Under the pieces are notes generated by a model, which worked only from the letters and a program-made list of their open reading frames with translations, was not told where the DNA came from and ran no database searches. A stretch of 64,000 nucleotides of DNA from Archaeoglobus profundus DSM 5631 (GTDB taxonomy: Archaea > Halobacteriota > Archaeoglobi > Archaeoglobales > Archaeoglobaceae), in the NCBI RefSeq assembly GCF_000025285.1, contig NC_013741.1, positions 62,001 to 126,000 on the forward strand, in the 5' to 3' direction. Shown one piece after another: positions 50,659 to 61,618 of this stretch; the stretch's first letter is position 1; each line of letters begins with the position of its first letter. The position numbers and the translations under genes are program-made.

Positions 50659-51705
50659 CTATTCGCTACCACCTAACTTCAGAAATTTTGGCACGTTCTC
50701 CTCGTACGGCGGATATATGACACCTTTTTCGGTTATCAAGGCGGTAACATACTTGAGTGGGGTTACATCAAAGGCCGGATTGAAGACTTTAACGTCTTTC
50801 GGTGCAATCAACGTCTTTCTACACTTTATATGGCAATAGATTAGTTCATCTTTGCTCCTCTCCTCAATAATTACCTCATCCATAGTCTTTTCCCAGTCAA
50901 ACGTTGTAATCGGTGCAGCGACGTAAAATGGAACGTTATGCTCTTTGGCAACTATTGCTACTGTGTACGTTCCAATTTTGTTGAAAACAGCGTCTCTCAC
51001 AATCCTGTCAGCCCCAACTATCACCTTATCGACCATTCCCCTCTGCATTACGATTCCAACCATATTGTCCGTGATGAGCGTCACATCTATACCGTCCTGC
51101 ATCAACTCCCAGCACGTAAGCCTAGAGCCTTGATTTAGAGGACGAGTTTCGCATGCAATTACTTTGATTTTCTTACCCTGCTCAACCGCACTTCTTATCA
51201 CACCCAAAGCTGTTCCGTAATCAACGGTTGCAAGCCTTCCAGTGTTGCAGTAAGTTAAAACAGTATCTCCGTCCTCCAAAAGCTCAGCTCCATATTTACC
51301 CATGAGTTTGTTCCTTCTAACGTCTTCCTCAGCTATCCTTTCAGCCTCTTCTAAAGCTTTCTTTCTTATTTCCTCAACATCGCTACCGCTCAAGACGACT
51401 TCCAAAACTCTATCAATTCCGTAGAATAAGTTTACAGCTGTTGGCCTTGTCGAAGCTAGAAGCTCGGCCCTCTTCTTGACATGCTCCTTTAGCTCATCTA
51501 CATCTTTGAAATCCCTCTCGTAACAAGCTAAAGCGACACCGTAAGCACCGCTCGCCTCCAAAGCTGGTGCTCCTCTCACAGCCAACCTCTTTATAGCATC
51601 TGCAAGCTCATCAACAGTTCTGCACGTTATAATTTTGAATTCGTCCGGCAAAAGCGTTTGATCAATCAGTTTTACGGCATTGTCCTCCCAATAGATCGTT
51701 CTCAT
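50659..51705 (-). CDS. mtnA: S-methyl-5-thioribose-1-phosphate isomerase-family protein
   Basis: 348 residues with RTVDELADAIKRLAVRGAPA, the catalytic ETRPLNQGSRLTCWEL and VGADRIVRDAVFNKIGTYT. The MtnA family isomerises methylthioribose-1-phosphate in methionine salvage; the closely related archaeal enzyme uses ribose-1,5-bisphosphate, and sequence alone does not fully settle which. It matches MtnA in length and in the Cys of RLTC. Confidence 0.88.
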   Translation of the reverse strand: MRTIYWEDNAVKLIDQTLLPDEFKIITCRTVDELADAIKRLAVRGAPALEASGAYGVALACYERDFKDVDELKEHVKKRAELLASTRPTAVNLFYGIDRVLEVVLSGSDVEEIRKKALEEAERIAEEDVRRNKLMGKYGAELLEDGDTVLTYCNTGRLATVDYGTALGVIRSAVEQGKKIKVIACETRPLNQGSRLTCWELMQDGIDVTLITDNMVGIVMQRGMVDKVIVGADRIVRDAVFNKIGTYTVAIVAKEHNVPFYVAAPITTFDWEKTMDEVIIEERSKDELIYCHIKCRKTLIAPKDVKVFNPAFDVTPLKYVTALITEKGVIYPPYEENVPKFLKLGGSE

Positions 51706-51838
51706 GGCTTTGGGTTGTTGGTATAGTTATTAAGAATTTTCTTGACGTAATGCATCTTTTTCATCAAACAAAAGCTGCGAGACTATTGGTTAAGCGAGAC
51801 GTTCATCTTAAATATCCTCAAGTCTATTCTACGAGTCC

Positions 51839-54418
51839 ATGCTAGTTGAGGCTTTAAGGGAAATAGGGATAAAAAGGCTGAACGACCTTCAGAAGGTTGC
51901 TATTCCGAGAGTAGCTAAGGGTTTAAATGTCCTCATTACAGCTCCGACTGGAAGCGGTAAAACTGAGTGTGCCACAATCCCGATACTCAACAAGATGCTC
52001 AAAATGGATTGTAAGGGTATAACTTTTCTCTACATCACTCCTTTAAGAGCTTTGAATAGAGACATGATCAGGAGACTAAAGATTTTGGCAGATAAGCTCG
52101 GCTTTACAATAGCTGTCAGACACAGTGATACGTCAAATGCTGAGAGGAGATTACAATCCTTGAAACCTCCACAAATACTAATCACAACACCAGAAACATT
52201 CCAAATACTGTTCTTAGGTAGAAGACTTAGAGAGTCTTTAAGAAACGTTCAATTTGTTGTGATTGATGAAATCCACGAGCTTGCGGATTCTAAAAGAGGT
52301 GTTCAGCTTGCAATAGCTTTGGAAAGGCTTAGAGAGCTTGCTAACTTCCAAGTGATCGGTTTATCCGCAACCTTAAGTAACGCCAAGGAGATCGCGGAGT
52401 TCTTTGGAATGGAGGATGTTGTTGAGTGGAATGGTAAAAAGGTCTACGAATTCAGAGTTGTTAAGGGAGATGAGGAAGAGATAGCGAGGATCGTGAAAAA
52501 CCATAGATCTTCGTTGATATTTACAAATACTAGGCAAACGGCCGAAACATTGGGATTGAAGCTTAAGAAGATGCTCAAGATCGAGGTGCACCATAGCTCG
52601 CTGTCGAGAGATGTTAGAATAGAAGCTGAAAAGATGTTTGCCGAAGGGAAGCTGGATGCATTGGTTTGCACATCTTCTATGGAATTGGGAATAGATATCG
52701 GACATGTGGATGCGGTGGTTCAGTACAACAGTCCAAGAGAAGTGAAGAGGTTAATTCAGAGAGTTGGAAGAAGTGGGCATAGGCTTGAGGAAGTTTCAAA
52801 AGGGTATATTGTTGCAAACGAATTTGACGAAATTCTTGAGTCTTGGGCAATCGTTAAAAGAGCCAAGAAAGGTTTGATTGAAAGAATCGAACCTTTCAGT
52901 AAGCCCTTGGATGTTTTGGCAAATCAGATTGTAGCGATGCTTATGGAGGGTTACGATCTTGGTGCAATTTACGAGATAGTTAAAAGAGTAAAATTTTACG
53001 ATGATTTGAGTGAAGAAGAATTTAACGAAATCTGTGCGTTTTTGGAGAAAAATGGCCTGATAAGGAATGGAAAGGTTACGAGGAGTGGTAGGAGATATTT
53101 TTACTCGAACATTTCAATGATTCCAGATGAGAAAAAAGTCAAGGTTGTAGATACAGCTACGCATAAGGTTATTGGATATTTGGATGAGAGCTTCGTATCT
53201 CTCTTGGATCACAATGTATTCGCTATGAAAGGGGAGCTTTGGAGAATAGTAGCGATAGACGACGTTGTAAGAGTTGAGAGAGTTGAGTCTGAGGGTGTCG
53301 TTCCTTCTTGGCTTGGTGAAGAAATTCCTGTCCCCTTTGAAGTTGCTCAGGATGTTGGCAAGATTAGAAGGTGGATATGCAATCTTCTCAGGAGCTTTAG
53401 CAAGGAAGAAGTTGTAGATATTCTTATGCAAGAGTTTAATACGGACGAAGGTTCTTGCAAAGTAGTTTTGGATGTAATTGAAAGGTGTTTGAAAGAGGGA
53501 TACAGGATCGCAACGGACGATGTTGTAACTATTGAGGGTAAAGGAAATGTCGTAATAAACGCCTGTTTTGGTCATAAGGTGAATGAAACCATTGCAAAGC
53601 TAATATCTCTCTTCCTACCCAAACCTTTCGAGATTTCTGTAGAACCTTACAGGATAAGGATAAAGGGTAACGTCGACGCAGATTACGTTAAAGACGTTCT
53701 GATGAAAATAGATGTTGATAAGATTGCGGAGCTGATAGAAATCGCTCTCATCGATTCAAAGGTCATGCAGTACAAGTTCGTCGAAGTTGCAAAGCGATTT
53801 GGATGTTTGGATGATGTAGGCAGAATTAACATTAGAAGACTCATCGAAAAGATGAGAGGAAAACCCGTTTATATAGAGGCTTTAAAAGAGGTAATACACG
53901 ATAGGTTGGACTTGGATAGAACTGCTTTTGTATTGAAAAAAATTCAGAGCGGAGAGATAGAAATTTTGGTTTACGAAGAATGCAGTCCCCTATCAAAACT
54001 CAGCGAGCTAAGGATTGGTGATATTGTAGGGGATAGGGAGAAAGCCATTTTGAAAGCCTTCAAGGAGAGGATTGAGAACGAATATTGCTACTTAATTTGC
54101 TTAAACTGCGGTTGCAGGGTAAAGATGAAGGTTAAGCAGATAGAGAGTTTGATGTGCATAAAGTGCGGTTCAGCTCTTTTAGCTTGTGTGAATGCGAGAA
54201 GAGATTTAAATGAGATAGATAAAGTTGAGCTCTATAAAAATGCAAATCTCGTCATGAACTACGGAAAGAGGGCGATATATGCCCTAAACACGTTTGGAGT
54301 TGGAGTCAACACGGCTGTAAAAATACTTTCAAAGTTTTTCAAGAATGAGGAAGATTTTTTGAAGGAGCTTATCGAGGCTGAGAAGAGGTTTGTGAGGACT
54401 AGAGTTTTCTGGAGTTGA
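51839..54418 (+). CDS. Lhr-like superfamily 2 DEAD/DEAH-box helicase
   Basis: 859 residues with Walker A TAPTGSGKTEC, VVIDEIHELADSKRG (DEIH), GLSATLSNAKEI, and QRVGRSGHR (motif VI). The C-terminal part has a zinc-binding CLNCGC and CIKCG pair. It is an archaeal Lhr-type or related helicase that probably acts on DNA or RNA forks or R-loops. ATG 51839 is preceded by an AT-rich sequence but no Shine-Dalgarno. It overlaps the convergent cobA by 20 nt. Confidence 0.88.
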   Translation: MLVEALREIGIKRLNDLQKVAIPRVAKGLNVLITAPTGSGKTECATIPILNKMLKMDCKGITFLYITPLRALNRDMIRRLKILADKLGFTIAVRHSDTSNAERRLQSLKPPQILITTPETFQILFLGRRLRESLRNVQFVVIDEIHELADSKRGVQLAIALERLRELANFQVIGLSATLSNAKEIAEFFGMEDVVEWNGKKVYEFRVVKGDEEEIARIVKNHRSSLIFTNTRQTAETLGLKLKKMLKIEVHHSSLSRDVRIEAEKMFAEGKLDALVCTSSMELGIDIGHVDAVVQYNSPREVKRLIQRVGRSGHRLEEVSKGYIVANEFDEILESWAIVKRAKKGLIERIEPFSKPLDVLANQIVAMLMEGYDLGAIYEIVKRVKFYDDLSEEEFNEICAFLEKNGLIRNGKVTRSGRRYFYSNISMIPDEKKVKVVDTATHKVIGYLDESFVSLLDHNVFAMKGELWRIVAIDDVVRVERVESEGVVPSWLGEEIPVPFEVAQDVGKIRRWICNLLRSFSKEEVVDILMQEFNTDEGSCKVVLDVIERCLKEGYRIATDDVVTIEGKGNVVINACFGHKVNETIAKLISLFLPKPFEISVEPYRIRIKGNVDADYVKDVLMKIDVDKIAELIEIALIDSKVMQYKFVEVAKRFGCLDDVGRINIRRLIEKMRGKPVYIEALKEVIHDRLDLDRTAFVLKKIQSGEIEILVYEECSPLSKLSELRIGDIVGDREKAILKAFKERIENEYCYLICLNCGCRVKMKVKQIESLMCIKCGSALLACVNARRDLNEIDKVELYKNANLVMNYGKRAIYALNTFGVGVNTAVKILSKFFKNEEDFLKELIEAEKRFVRTRVFWS

Positions 54419-55124
54419 ACTTCTTACCAAGCTCAACAACATCACCTATGACTATCAACGCTACACCCTTGACGTTTTTCTCTACAATATCGCCAATTGT
54501 CTCAAGGTTTCCATAGTAAACTCTCTGATTGTCAAGTGTTCCGTTTTCTATTACGGCTACTGGCGTTTTAGGATCTTTTCCAAGCTCTATCAATCTCCTA
54601 CAGATTTCTTTAATCTTCTCCTTTCCCATCAGTACGACTATTGTCCCGTTGAGAGCTGATTTCCCAATATCTTCTAAGTTTCTGCCCGTAATGACGAATA
54701 TCGTTGAAGAGAGTCCTTTGTGCGTTAAAGGAATTTTTGCAGAGGTTGGGACGGCTATAACCGAGCTGAGTCCGGGTATTACTTCGAAAGGTATGTTGTT
54801 CCTTATTAGGTATTCTACCTCCTCTCCACCCCTTCCAAAAACGAATGGATCTCCACCCTTTAGTCTTACAACGATCTTTCCTTCCCTTGCAAGCTTAACC
54901 ATAAGCTCATTTATGTTTCTTTGTCTCTCAGCACCGTTCTCATAAGAGTTTTTTCCTACGTAGATTATCTCCTTTCCCATCCTTTTCAGCATATCTTCTA
55001 TACTTTTTCCGACGAGCCTATCGTACAGTATGACGTCCGCCATCTCTATTACCTTCAAAGCTTTGACCGTTAGCAGTTCAGGATCTCCTGGACCGGCTCC
55101 AACAATGTAAACTTTCCCAGTCAC
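54399..55124 (-). CDS. cobA: Uroporphyrinogen-III C-methyltransferase
   Basis: 241 residues from GTG 55124 with KVYIVGAGPGDPELLTVKAL, VILYDRLVG and VVRLKGGDPFVFGRGGEE, the SUMT motifs. It methylates uroporphyrinogen III to precorrin-2, leading to sirohaem. It is divergent from dsrA, whose product needs sirohaem. The upstream ATG 55175 would add 17 residues unlike relatives. Confidence 0.93.
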   Translation of the reverse strand: MTGKVYIVGAGPGDPELLTVKALKVIEMADVILYDRLVGKSIEDMLKRMGKEIIYVGKNSYENGAERQRNINELMVKLAREGKIVVRLKGGDPFVFGRGGEEVEYLIRNNIPFEVIPGLSSVIAVPTSAKIPLTHKGLSSTIFVITGRNLEDIGKSALNGTIVVLMGKEKIKEICRRLIELGKDPKTPVAVIENGTLDNQRVYYGNLETIGDIVEKNVKGVALIVIGDVVELGKKFNSRKL

Positions 55125-55212
55125 CAGCCCCTTTAACGTTAAACATTCTAAAAGATTTACGAAATGAATTCTCAAAATTAAAACTCAGTTTTATGAAATT
55201 TAATTTCGAAAA

Positions 55213-55222
55213 TCTTATATAT
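55213..55222 (+). promoter_or_regulatory. TATA-like box of dsrAB
   Basis: cttatatatg lies about 45-50 nt before ATG 55266, leaving room for a short leader that ends with the strong ribosome-binding site GGGAGGTGG (55253-55261). This is unlike most neighbours, which look leaderless. Confidence 0.55.
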
Positions 55223-55265
55223 GGTTAATGGAGAGATAAATACGAACCGTTTGGGAGGTGGTTAA

Positions 55266-56519
55266 ATGCCAGTAGTTGATGGTGTAGAATTGCCAGAGAC
55301 TCCATTACTTGATGAACTTGAAAAAGGTCCATGGCCTTCCTTTGTAAAAGAGATCAAGAGAGCTGCAATCGAGCAGGAGAAGGCGATGAAAGCTGGTAAA
55401 AAGATAAAGTTGCCAGGTGCCGCTAAGGGTCTACTTAAGGTTCTCGAATTGTCTTACAAAGAAAAGAGAACGCACTGGAAGCACGGAGGTATCGTAGCTG
55501 TCTACGGTTACGGTGGAGGAGTTATTGGTAGATACTGTGACTTGGAAGATAAAGTTCCAGAGGTTTGGCACTTCCACACGATGAGAATTAACATGCCAGC
55601 TGGCTGGTTCTATTCAACGAAAGCCTTGAGAGCTATCTGCGATGCTTGGGAGAAGTGGGGTTCTGGATTGACGAACTTCCACGGTTCAACTGGAGACATA
55701 ATCTTGCTTGGAACGAGAACTGAGCACTTACAGCCGATGGCAAACGCCCTAGCTTACCTTGAAAAATACGGCTCCCCTGCTCCATTCGACATCGGTGGTA
55801 GTGGTTCTGACTTGAGAACTCCTTCAGCCTGCATGGGTCCAGCTTTGTGTGAATTCGCATGCTACGACACCCTTGAGGCTTGCTATCAGTTCACGATGAG
55901 ATATCAGGATGAGTTGCACAGGCCAATGTGGCCATACAAGTTCAAGATAAAGTGTGCTGGATGTCCCAACGACTGTGTCGCTGCAAAGGCAAGATCGGAC
56001 TTCGCTATAATCGGAACTTGGAAGGATGAAATCCAGATTGATCAGGAAGCAGTAAGGGAATACGCCAAGGCTGGTGTGGACATTGAGAAGCAAGTTGTTA
56101 AGAAGTGTCCAACTGGTGCGATAAGCTGGGACGGTAACGAGCTAAAGATCGACAACAAGAACTGTATCAGATGTATGCACTGTATAAACGTCCTACCGAA
56201 GGCTCTAAAGCCGGGTAAGGAGAGAGGAGCAACGATCCTCATCGGTGGTAAGGCTCCGTTCCTCGATGGAGCTATAATCGGATGGGTTGCAGTGCCGTTC
56301 ATTCCGGCAGACGAACTTATAGACAAGTGCTGCGAATTGCTTGAAGCAATTTGGGACTGGTGGGACGAGAACGGTAAGTTCAGAGAGAGAGTCGGAGAAC
56401 TCATCTGGAGAGTTGGAATGCAGGAATTCTTGAAAGTGATCGGTCAGAAAGCTGACGTTAGGATGGTGTACGCTCCAAGAAACAACCCGTTCATATTCTG
56501 GAGAGAATTGCAGGAGTGA
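55266..56519 (+). CDS. dsrA: Dissimilatory sulfite reductase alpha subunit
   Basis: 417 residues. The sirohaem-[4Fe-4S] cysteines are Cys189 and Cys195 ([12 protein letters not shown]) and Cys233 and Cys237 (CAGCPNDC). The inserted ferredoxin domain has Cys281 and Cys300, 303, 306 (CIRCMHC). DsrAB reduces sulfite with DsrC in the last step of sulfate respiration. Sequence follows A. fulgidus DsrA closely. A GGGAGGTGG precedes the ATG. Confidence 0.98.
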   Translation: MPVVDGVELPETPLLDELEKGPWPSFVKEIKRAAIEQEKAMKAGKKIKLPGAAKGLLKVLELSYKEKRTHWKHGGIVAVYGYGGGVIGRYCDLEDKVPEVWHFHTMRINMPAGWFYSTKALRAICDAWEKWGSGLTNFHGSTGDIILLGTRTEHLQPMANALAYLEKYGSPAPFDIGGSGSDLRTPSACMGPALCEFACYDTLEACYQFTMRYQDELHRPMWPYKFKIKCAGCPNDCVAAKARSDFAIIGTWKDEIQIDQEAVREYAKAGVDIEKQVVKKCPTGAISWDGNELKIDNKNCIRCMHCINVLPKALKPGKERGATILIGGKAPFLDGAIIGWVAVPFIPADELIDKCCELLEAIWDWWDENGKFRERVGELIWRVGMQEFLKVIGQKADVRMVYAPRNNPFIFWRELQE

Positions 56520-56530
56520 GGTGGTTTGTT

Positions 56531-57652
56531 ATGGCTGAGGAGAAGGAATGGGAAGAGACTGTGGAGCCAAAAACTGATTTTGGCCCACCGCACTACTCGA
56601 TAATGTTGCACCCCGTGATTAAAAACAACTATGGAAAGTGGAAGTACCACGAAGTGGTTAGGCCTGGTGTAATTAAGAGGGTTGCAGAAAGTGGAGACGT
56701 AATATACGTCGTTAGATTCGGATCACCGAGACTGTTGAGCATCTACACGGTTAGAGATCTATGTGACATTGCCGACAAGTACTCTGATGGTTATCTAAGA
56801 TTCACAAGCAGGCACAACGTAGAATTCTTCTTAACCGATCCAGACAAAATTGAAGACTTGATAAAAGAAGTTCAGGAGAAAGTAGGATTCCCGTGCGGTG
56901 GAACTTGGGATGCCACAAAGGGTGAATACGGTCTTACAAACATCGTCCACACTCAGGGCTGGGTACACTGCCACACACCAGCTACTGATGCATCTGGTAT
57001 CGTGAAAGCTGTGATGGATGAACTCTACGAATACTTCACCGACCACAAGCTCCCAGCTCTGTGTAGAATTTCCCTTGCTTGCTGTGCTAACATGTGTGGA
57101 GCAGTCCACGCTTCAGACATTTCGATGGTTGGAGTCCACAGAAAAGTTCCTAAGATAGATGACGATGCTGTAAGAAGGACTTGTGAGATTCCGTCAACTG
57201 TCGCAGCTTGTCCAACTGGTGCTCTGAAGCCAGACATGAAGAGGAAGACAGTAATACTCGACAAGGACAAGTGCATGTACTGTGGAAACTGTTACACAAT
57301 GTGTCCGGGTATGCCAATCTTCGACCCAGAGAATGACGGTGTAGCAATACTCGTGGGAGGTAAGCTATCAGATGCTAGATACCCGCCACAGCTTTCGAAG
57401 GTTGTAGTGCCATGGCTACCAAACAACCCACCAAGATGGCCAGAAGTCGTTCAGACAGTTAAGAAGATACTTGAGACTTGGGCAGCCCACGCAGAGAAGT
57501 ACGAGAGAGTTGCTGAGTGGATACACAGAATCGGCTGGGAGAGATTCTTCGAGTTGACAGGCTTGGAGTTCACTGAGAAGCTGATCGAAGACTACCACAG
57601 AACACCGTACCTCTACACGACATTCAGAACATCCGCAGCTTTCAGATGGTAA
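56531..57652 (+). CDS. dsrB: Dissimilatory sulfite reductase beta subunit
   Basis: 373 residues resembling A. fulgidus DsrB throughout. It contains [49 protein letters not shown] for the cofactor region, and the ferredoxin domain CPTGALKP and [16 protein letters not shown] 56531 was chosen because GAGGTGG is near 56518; GTG 56516 overlaps the dsrA stop. It forms the alpha2-beta2 complex with DsrA. Confidence 0.98.
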   Translation: MAEEKEWEETVEPKTDFGPPHYSIMLHPVIKNNYGKWKYHEVVRPGVIKRVAESGDVIYVVRFGSPRLLSIYTVRDLCDIADKYSDGYLRFTSRHNVEFFLTDPDKIEDLIKEVQEKVGFPCGGTWDATKGEYGLTNIVHTQGWVHCHTPATDASGIVKAVMDELYEYFTDHKLPALCRISLACCANMCGAVHASDISMVGVHRKVPKIDDDAVRRTCEIPSTVAACPTGALKPDMKRKTVILDKDKCMYCGNCYTMCPGMPIFDPENDGVAILVGGKLSDARYPPQLSKVVVPWLPNNPPRWPEVVQTVKKILETWAAHAEKYERVAEWIHRIGWERFFELTGLEFTEKLIEDYHRTPYLYTTFRTSAAFRW

Positions 57653-57694
57653 AGTGTATATACTACTTTAACCTAATTTTTTTGGTGACCTAAA

Positions 57695-57934
57695 ATGGCC
57701 GAGGAAATAAATAAGGAGGAGCTAAAGCAGAAAGTTATAGAATACTTGCAGAAGAAGCCTTGGCAAGTTAGAGATTTGGCGAAAATACTAAGAGTCAAGA
57801 AGAAAGAACTTGATAAGATAGTGCAGGAGCTTATAAATGAAGGAAAAGCAGCATATTGGTCGTCTGGTTCCACAACATATATAACTACTCCAGAGAAGCT
57901 CAAGGAGATGGAAGAAAAGAGATCAGGAATTTGA
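57695..57934 (+). CDS. dsrD: DsrD, winged-helix protein of the sulfite reductase operon
   Basis: 79 residues: NKEELKQKVIEYLQKKPWQV, RVKKKELDKIVQELINEGK and YWSSGSTTYI form the small winged helix known as DsrD. It is present in sulfate reducers and is reported to stimulate DsrAB activity rather than bind DNA. TATA-like gtatatact and a T-rich run lie in the gap after dsrB, so it may have its own transcript. GGTGA precedes the ATG. Confidence 0.95.
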   Translation: MAEEINKEELKQKVIEYLQKKPWQVRDLAKILRVKKKELDKIVQELINEGKAAYWSSGSTTYITTPEKLKEMEEKRSGI

Positions 57935-58052
57935 TTTTTACTTCATTTTTAACCTATTTTGTTTTATTCGGTCATACCTTACTGAGAGACTCGCGAGTGA
58001 TTTAAAAAACGTTAAATACTCCTAAAATCATCCAGCTGGGAGGTGGTAGGGT

Positions 58053-58244
58053 ATGGTAGAGATTAAAGTAGACCCAGAAAAGTGTGATGGATGTGGAGAG
58101 TGTATAGGTGTCTGCCCTGGAGAGGTATACGAGATTGGGGAGGATGGAAAATCCCATCCTGTGAGACCTGAAGACTGCCAGGAGTGCTGTTCGTGTGTTG
58201 AAGCTTGTCCAAACGGAGCCATTTGGATTGACATCTGTGAGTAA
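58053..58244 (+). CDS. Ferredoxin, two [4Fe-4S] clusters
   Basis: 63 residues with CDGCGECIGVCPGEVY and CQECCSCVEACPNGAIW, both clusters complete. It follows dsrABD as in A. fulgidus and may supply electrons to sulfite reduction. GGGAGGTGG lies 10 nt before ATG 58053. A separate AT-rich promoter precedes it. Confidence 0.94.
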   Translation: MVEIKVDPEKCDGCGECIGVCPGEVYEIGEDGKSHPVRPEDCQECCSCVEACPNGAIWIDICE

Positions 58245-58340
58245 GCCCTCAAAATTTTTTATTTTCTTTAACAAGTTCTACAACGTCAATAAACGTATTC
58301 GATTTCGTTAAATTTATAAGTTTTCGAGCAACTTCGTTTT

Positions 58341-59033
58341 ATGGATCACATAATTGACGTTCTAAAGGATAAGATTTCAGGTGAAATCGTCTTTTCCGAT
58401 AATCCTGGCAAAGCTCTGAGAAAGTGGAGGCGAATATTTGAAGTTTCTCAGAAGGAGCTTGCCGATAAATTGGGAATTTCTCCATCAGTTATAAGTGATT
58501 ACGAAAGCGACAGAAGAAAATCACCCGGTATAAGCTTTGTTAGGAAAGTCATAACGGCACTATTCGAGATAGACAAAGATAAGGGCTACAAGACAATTTC
58601 GAAGTACAGGGACCTCATAAGTGGCATTAACTTGGATGCAATCATAGATATGAAAGAGTTCACGAAATCTCTGAAGTTTAAGGAGCTTGTGGAAATGCTT
58701 GAGGGTGATGTGATAGTAGAGACTGATAAGGTCGTTAACGGATATACAATAGTCGACAGCATAAAGGCGATTCTAACGTTAAATGCGTACGACTTCTACA
58801 AGCTTTACGGCTACACGAGCGAAAGATCTCTTATCTTTACGAAAGTCTCAACTGGAAGATCTCCAATGGTCGCTGTTAGAGTTGCGAATCTAAAGCCGAG
58901 CGTAGTCGTTTTGCATGGGTTGAAAAGGGTGGATGAGATTGCTGTTAAGTTGGCGGAAGCTGACAAAGTTGGATTGATCGTTACTAACCTGCCCGTTGAA
59001 GATATGGTAGATAGGTTGAGGGGTGTTGAGTGA
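58341..59033 (+). CDS. XRE-type helix-turn-helix regulator (COG1709-like)
   Basis: 230 residues. [20 protein letters not shown] and [20 protein letters not shown] form an XRE helix-turn-helix; the rest (from about 90) is a ligand-binding-like alpha/beta domain with [20 protein letters not shown]. This kind of archaeal regulator is found in front of HMG-CoA synthase. Its stop overlaps the next ATG by one base, so they are co-transcribed; control of isoprenoid entry is inferred. Confidence 0.82.
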   Translation: MDHIIDVLKDKISGEIVFSDNPGKALRKWRRIFEVSQKELADKLGISPSVISDYESDRRKSPGISFVRKVITALFEIDKDKGYKTISKYRDLISGINLDAIIDMKEFTKSLKFKELVEMLEGDVIVETDKVVNGYTIVDSIKAILTLNAYDFYKLYGYTSERSLIFTKVSTGRSPMVAVRVANLKPSVVVLHGLKRVDEIAVKLAEADKVGLIVTNLPVEDMVDRLRGVE

Positions 59034-60067
59034 TGGTGGGAATAGTCTCTTACGGAACGTACATTCCAAGATACAGAATCAAGGTTGATGAAATAGCGAG
59101 AATCTGGGGCGAGAACGCAGAGGTTATAAAAAACGGTTTGGGCGTTGAACAAAAATCGGTTCCTGGATCGGATGAAGATACCGCTACGATTGCAGTAGAA
59201 GCTGGAAGAGAAGCTCTAAAGAGGGCCAAGATAGACCCGAAGAAGATCGGTGCAGTTTTTGTGGGTAGCGAGTCTCATCCATACGCAGTGAAACCAACTG
59301 GGACGATAGTTGCTGAAGCTCTGGGTGTAGGCAACGACTACTTCTGCGCAGATCTGGAGTTTGCATGTAAAGCTGGAACCACTGCCATGCAGATCTGCTA
59401 CGCAATGGTTAGGGCTGGAATTATAGAGTATGGGATTGCAATAGGAGCCGATACAAGTCAAAGCAGACCCGGTGACCCGTTGGAATATACGGCTGGAGCT
59501 GGGGGAGCATGTTTCATAATAGGGAGGGATTGCATAGCGGAGATTGAAGGAACGTACTCCTTTGCGAGCGACACACCCGACTTCTGGAGGAGGGAAGGGC
59601 AGCCCTACCCATCCCATGGCGGAAGATTTACAGGGCAACCGGCTTACTTTAGACATATTGTTGGTGCAACGCAGGGATTGCTTGAGAAGTTAGGATTGAA
59701 ACCTTCAGATTTCACATACGCTGTATTCCATCAGCCCAACGGTAAGTTCCCTATGAGAGTCGCAAAGATGCTTGGATTTACGAAGGAGCAGGTTAAACAA
59801 GGTCTTGTTGTTCCTTACATAGGTAACACTTACTCGGGTTCATCCATGATAGGGTTAGCATCCGTCTTGGATGTTGCAAAACCCGGAGATAGAATTCTGC
59901 TCACATCGTTTGGCAGTGGTGCTGGTAGTGATGCCTTTTCATTCGTAGTGACTGACAAAATAGAGGATTTTGAGAGAAACCCGACAGTCTTTGAAAAGAT
60001 AAAGAGTTGTGAGTACGTTGATTACGGTATGTACGTCAAATTGAGGAGGAAGATAAGGTTCGGGTGA
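59033..60067 (+). CDS. Hydroxymethylglutaryl-CoA synthase, archaeal type
   Basis: 344 residues. The catalytic Cys is Cys112 in [17 protein letters not shown], with [17 protein letters not shown]-like [19 protein letters not shown] and [18 protein letters not shown] for the His and substrate site. It condenses acetyl-CoA and acetoacetyl-CoA to HMG-CoA for archaeal lipids. ATG 59033 overlaps the regulator stop. It is followed by thiolase and DUF35 genes that form a channelling complex in archaea. Confidence 0.95.
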   Translation: MVGIVSYGTYIPRYRIKVDEIARIWGENAEVIKNGLGVEQKSVPGSDEDTATIAVEAGREALKRAKIDPKKIGAVFVGSESHPYAVKPTGTIVAEALGVGNDYFCADLEFACKAGTTAMQICYAMVRAGIIEYGIAIGADTSQSRPGDPLEYTAGAGGACFIIGRDCIAEIEGTYSFASDTPDFWRREGQPYPSHGGRFTGQPAYFRHIVGATQGLLEKLGLKPSDFTYAVFHQPNGKFPMRVAKMLGFTKEQVKQGLVVPYIGNTYSGSSMIGLASVLDVAKPGDRILLTSFGSGAGSDAFSFVVTDKIEDFERNPTVFEKIKSCEYVDYGMYVKLRRKIRFG

Positions 60068-60071
60068 TGTT

Positions 60072-61226
60072 ATGAGGGGGGTTGCCGTAATAGGAGTTGG
60101 ATGCTCAAAATTCGGTGAACTTTGGGAGATGGGATTCAGGGACATTGTAATTTCTGCAGGTGTTGAAGCTTTGGAGGATGCTGGTTTGGAAGGGAGAGAG
60201 ATAGAAGCTGTTTACGCTGGAAACATGAGTGCTGGTAGGTACATAGGTCAGGAGCACATAGCTTCACTCATAGCAGATTATTCAGGCTTGGCTGATTTGC
60301 ACGTTCCATGTACCAGAGTTGAGGCTGGAGATGCGAGTGGTGGAGTAGCACTCAGACAGGCATACATGGCTGTTGCATCGGGGATGCACGACATTGTTAT
60401 AGCTGCGGGTGCTGAGAAAGTTACAGATGTTCCAAATGCAATGGAAATCTTATCGAGTTCTGCCGATGTCGAATGGGAGGTCTTCAACGGTGCAAATTTG
60501 CCCGCACTATATGCAATAATTGCAAGGGCTCACATGAAGAAATACGGAACTAAAGAAGAAGATTTGGCAATGGTGAGCGTTAAGAATCACAAGAACGCAA
60601 CACTGAATCCAAAGGCTATGTTTAAGAGGGAGATAAGTTTAGAAGTTGCTCTTAACTCTCCTTACGTTGCAGAGCCCTTGAAACTCTTTGACTGTGCACC
60701 GATATGCGACGGAGCTTCTGTCGTAATCTTGGCGAGCGAGGATGTTGCCAAGGAGTATACAGATACACCAGTTTACATCAAAGCTTGTACTCAAGCTAGC
60801 GATTACATAGCTCTGCACAGCAGGAGAGATATAACAACGATGGATGCAGTTGTTCACGCTTCAAGGCAAGCTTACAAGATTGCAAAAATAGATCCAAAGG
60901 ACGTTGATGTTGCAGAGGTTCACGACTCTTTCACGATAGCTGAGATAATGGCTTATGAGGATTTGGGATTTGTGGAGAAGGGAAGGGGAGCCGAGCTTAT
61001 TAGAGAGGGAGTTACCGCTTTGGATGGAGATTTGCCAGTGAACCCTTCGGGGGGTCTGAAAGCTTTTGGACACGCAGTAGGTGCAACTGGAGTTAGACAG
61101 GCAGTTGAGATCGTTCTACAGCTAAGAGGAGATGCAGGAAAGAGGCAAGTTGATGCTGAAGTTGGTTTAAGCTTGAATATAGGAGGGACGGGTGGAACTG
61201 CGGTTGTTACAATCTTCTCGAGGTGA
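60072..61226 (+). CDS. Thiolase-like protein with Cys missing at the usual active site
   Basis: 384 residues in the thiolase family: [20 protein letters not shown], the active-site region [35 protein letters not shown] and [20 protein letters not shown]. Relatives have a nucleophilic Cys in the first half of A-C-A-S-G; here it is Asp (GDASG). The His of GHAVG is kept. It may still act as an acetoacetyl-CoA forming partner of the next gene or in another way. It is 4 nt after HMG-CoA synthase. Confidence 0.88.
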   Translation: MRGVAVIGVGCSKFGELWEMGFRDIVISAGVEALEDAGLEGREIEAVYAGNMSAGRYIGQEHIASLIADYSGLADLHVPCTRVEAGDASGGVALRQAYMAVASGMHDIVIAAGAEKVTDVPNAMEILSSSADVEWEVFNGANLPALYAIIARAHMKKYGTKEEDLAMVSVKNHKNATLNPKAMFKREISLEVALNSPYVAEPLKLFDCAPICDGASVVILASEDVAKEYTDTPVYIKACTQASDYIALHSRRDITTMDAVVHASRQAYKIAKIDPKDVDVAEVHDSFTIAEIMAYEDLGFVEKGRGAELIREGVTALDGDLPVNPSGGLKAFGHAVGATGVRQAVEIVLQLRGDAGKRQVDAEVGLSLNIGGTGGTAVVTIFSR

Positions 61227-61231
61227 TGTCT

Positions 61232-61618
61232 ATGTTGCCCAAGTTTTGGAGGAAGATAAAGTACAGGTACAACCTAATTGGTAGCTACTGCGAGAACTGT
61301 GGAGGCTATTTCTATCCGCCAAGAAACCTCTGTCCAAAGTGCAGGAGGAAGGGAAAGGTTAAGGAGGTTCAGTTCAGCGGTTACGGGAAGGTTTTAAGCT
61401 GGAGTGTAGTTCACGATGCAGTAGAGAACTTTTGGATGTCAAAACCGTACGTTGTCGCTTTGATAGAGCTGGATGAGGGTGCGAGGCTGACTGCTCCACT
61501 CGATTGCAAGCCTGATGAGGTATACGAGGGGATGAGAGTCAAAGCGGTTTTCAGGAAGTTCGGAGAGGATGGAGAGGAAGGAATAATATACTACGGAACG
61601 AAGTTCGTTCCAGTCTAG
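61232..61618 (+). CDS. DUF35 zinc-ribbon/OB-fold protein
   Basis: 128 residues. YCENCGGYFYPPRNLCPKC is the rubredoxin-like zinc ribbon, followed by an OB fold (VQFSGYGKVLSWSVV, then VALIELDEGARLTAPLDC). In archaea this protein bridges thiolase and HMG-CoA synthase and holds the CoA intermediate. ATG 61232 was chosen at good spacing to GAGGTGA; ATG 61226 overlaps the thiolase stop. Confidence 0.9.
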   Translation: MLPKFWRKIKYRYNLIGSYCENCGGYFYPPRNLCPKCRRKGKVKEVQFSGYGKVLSWSVVHDAVENFWMSKPYVVALIELDEGARLTAPLDCKPDEVYEGMRVKAVFRKFGEDGEEGIIYYGTKFVPV

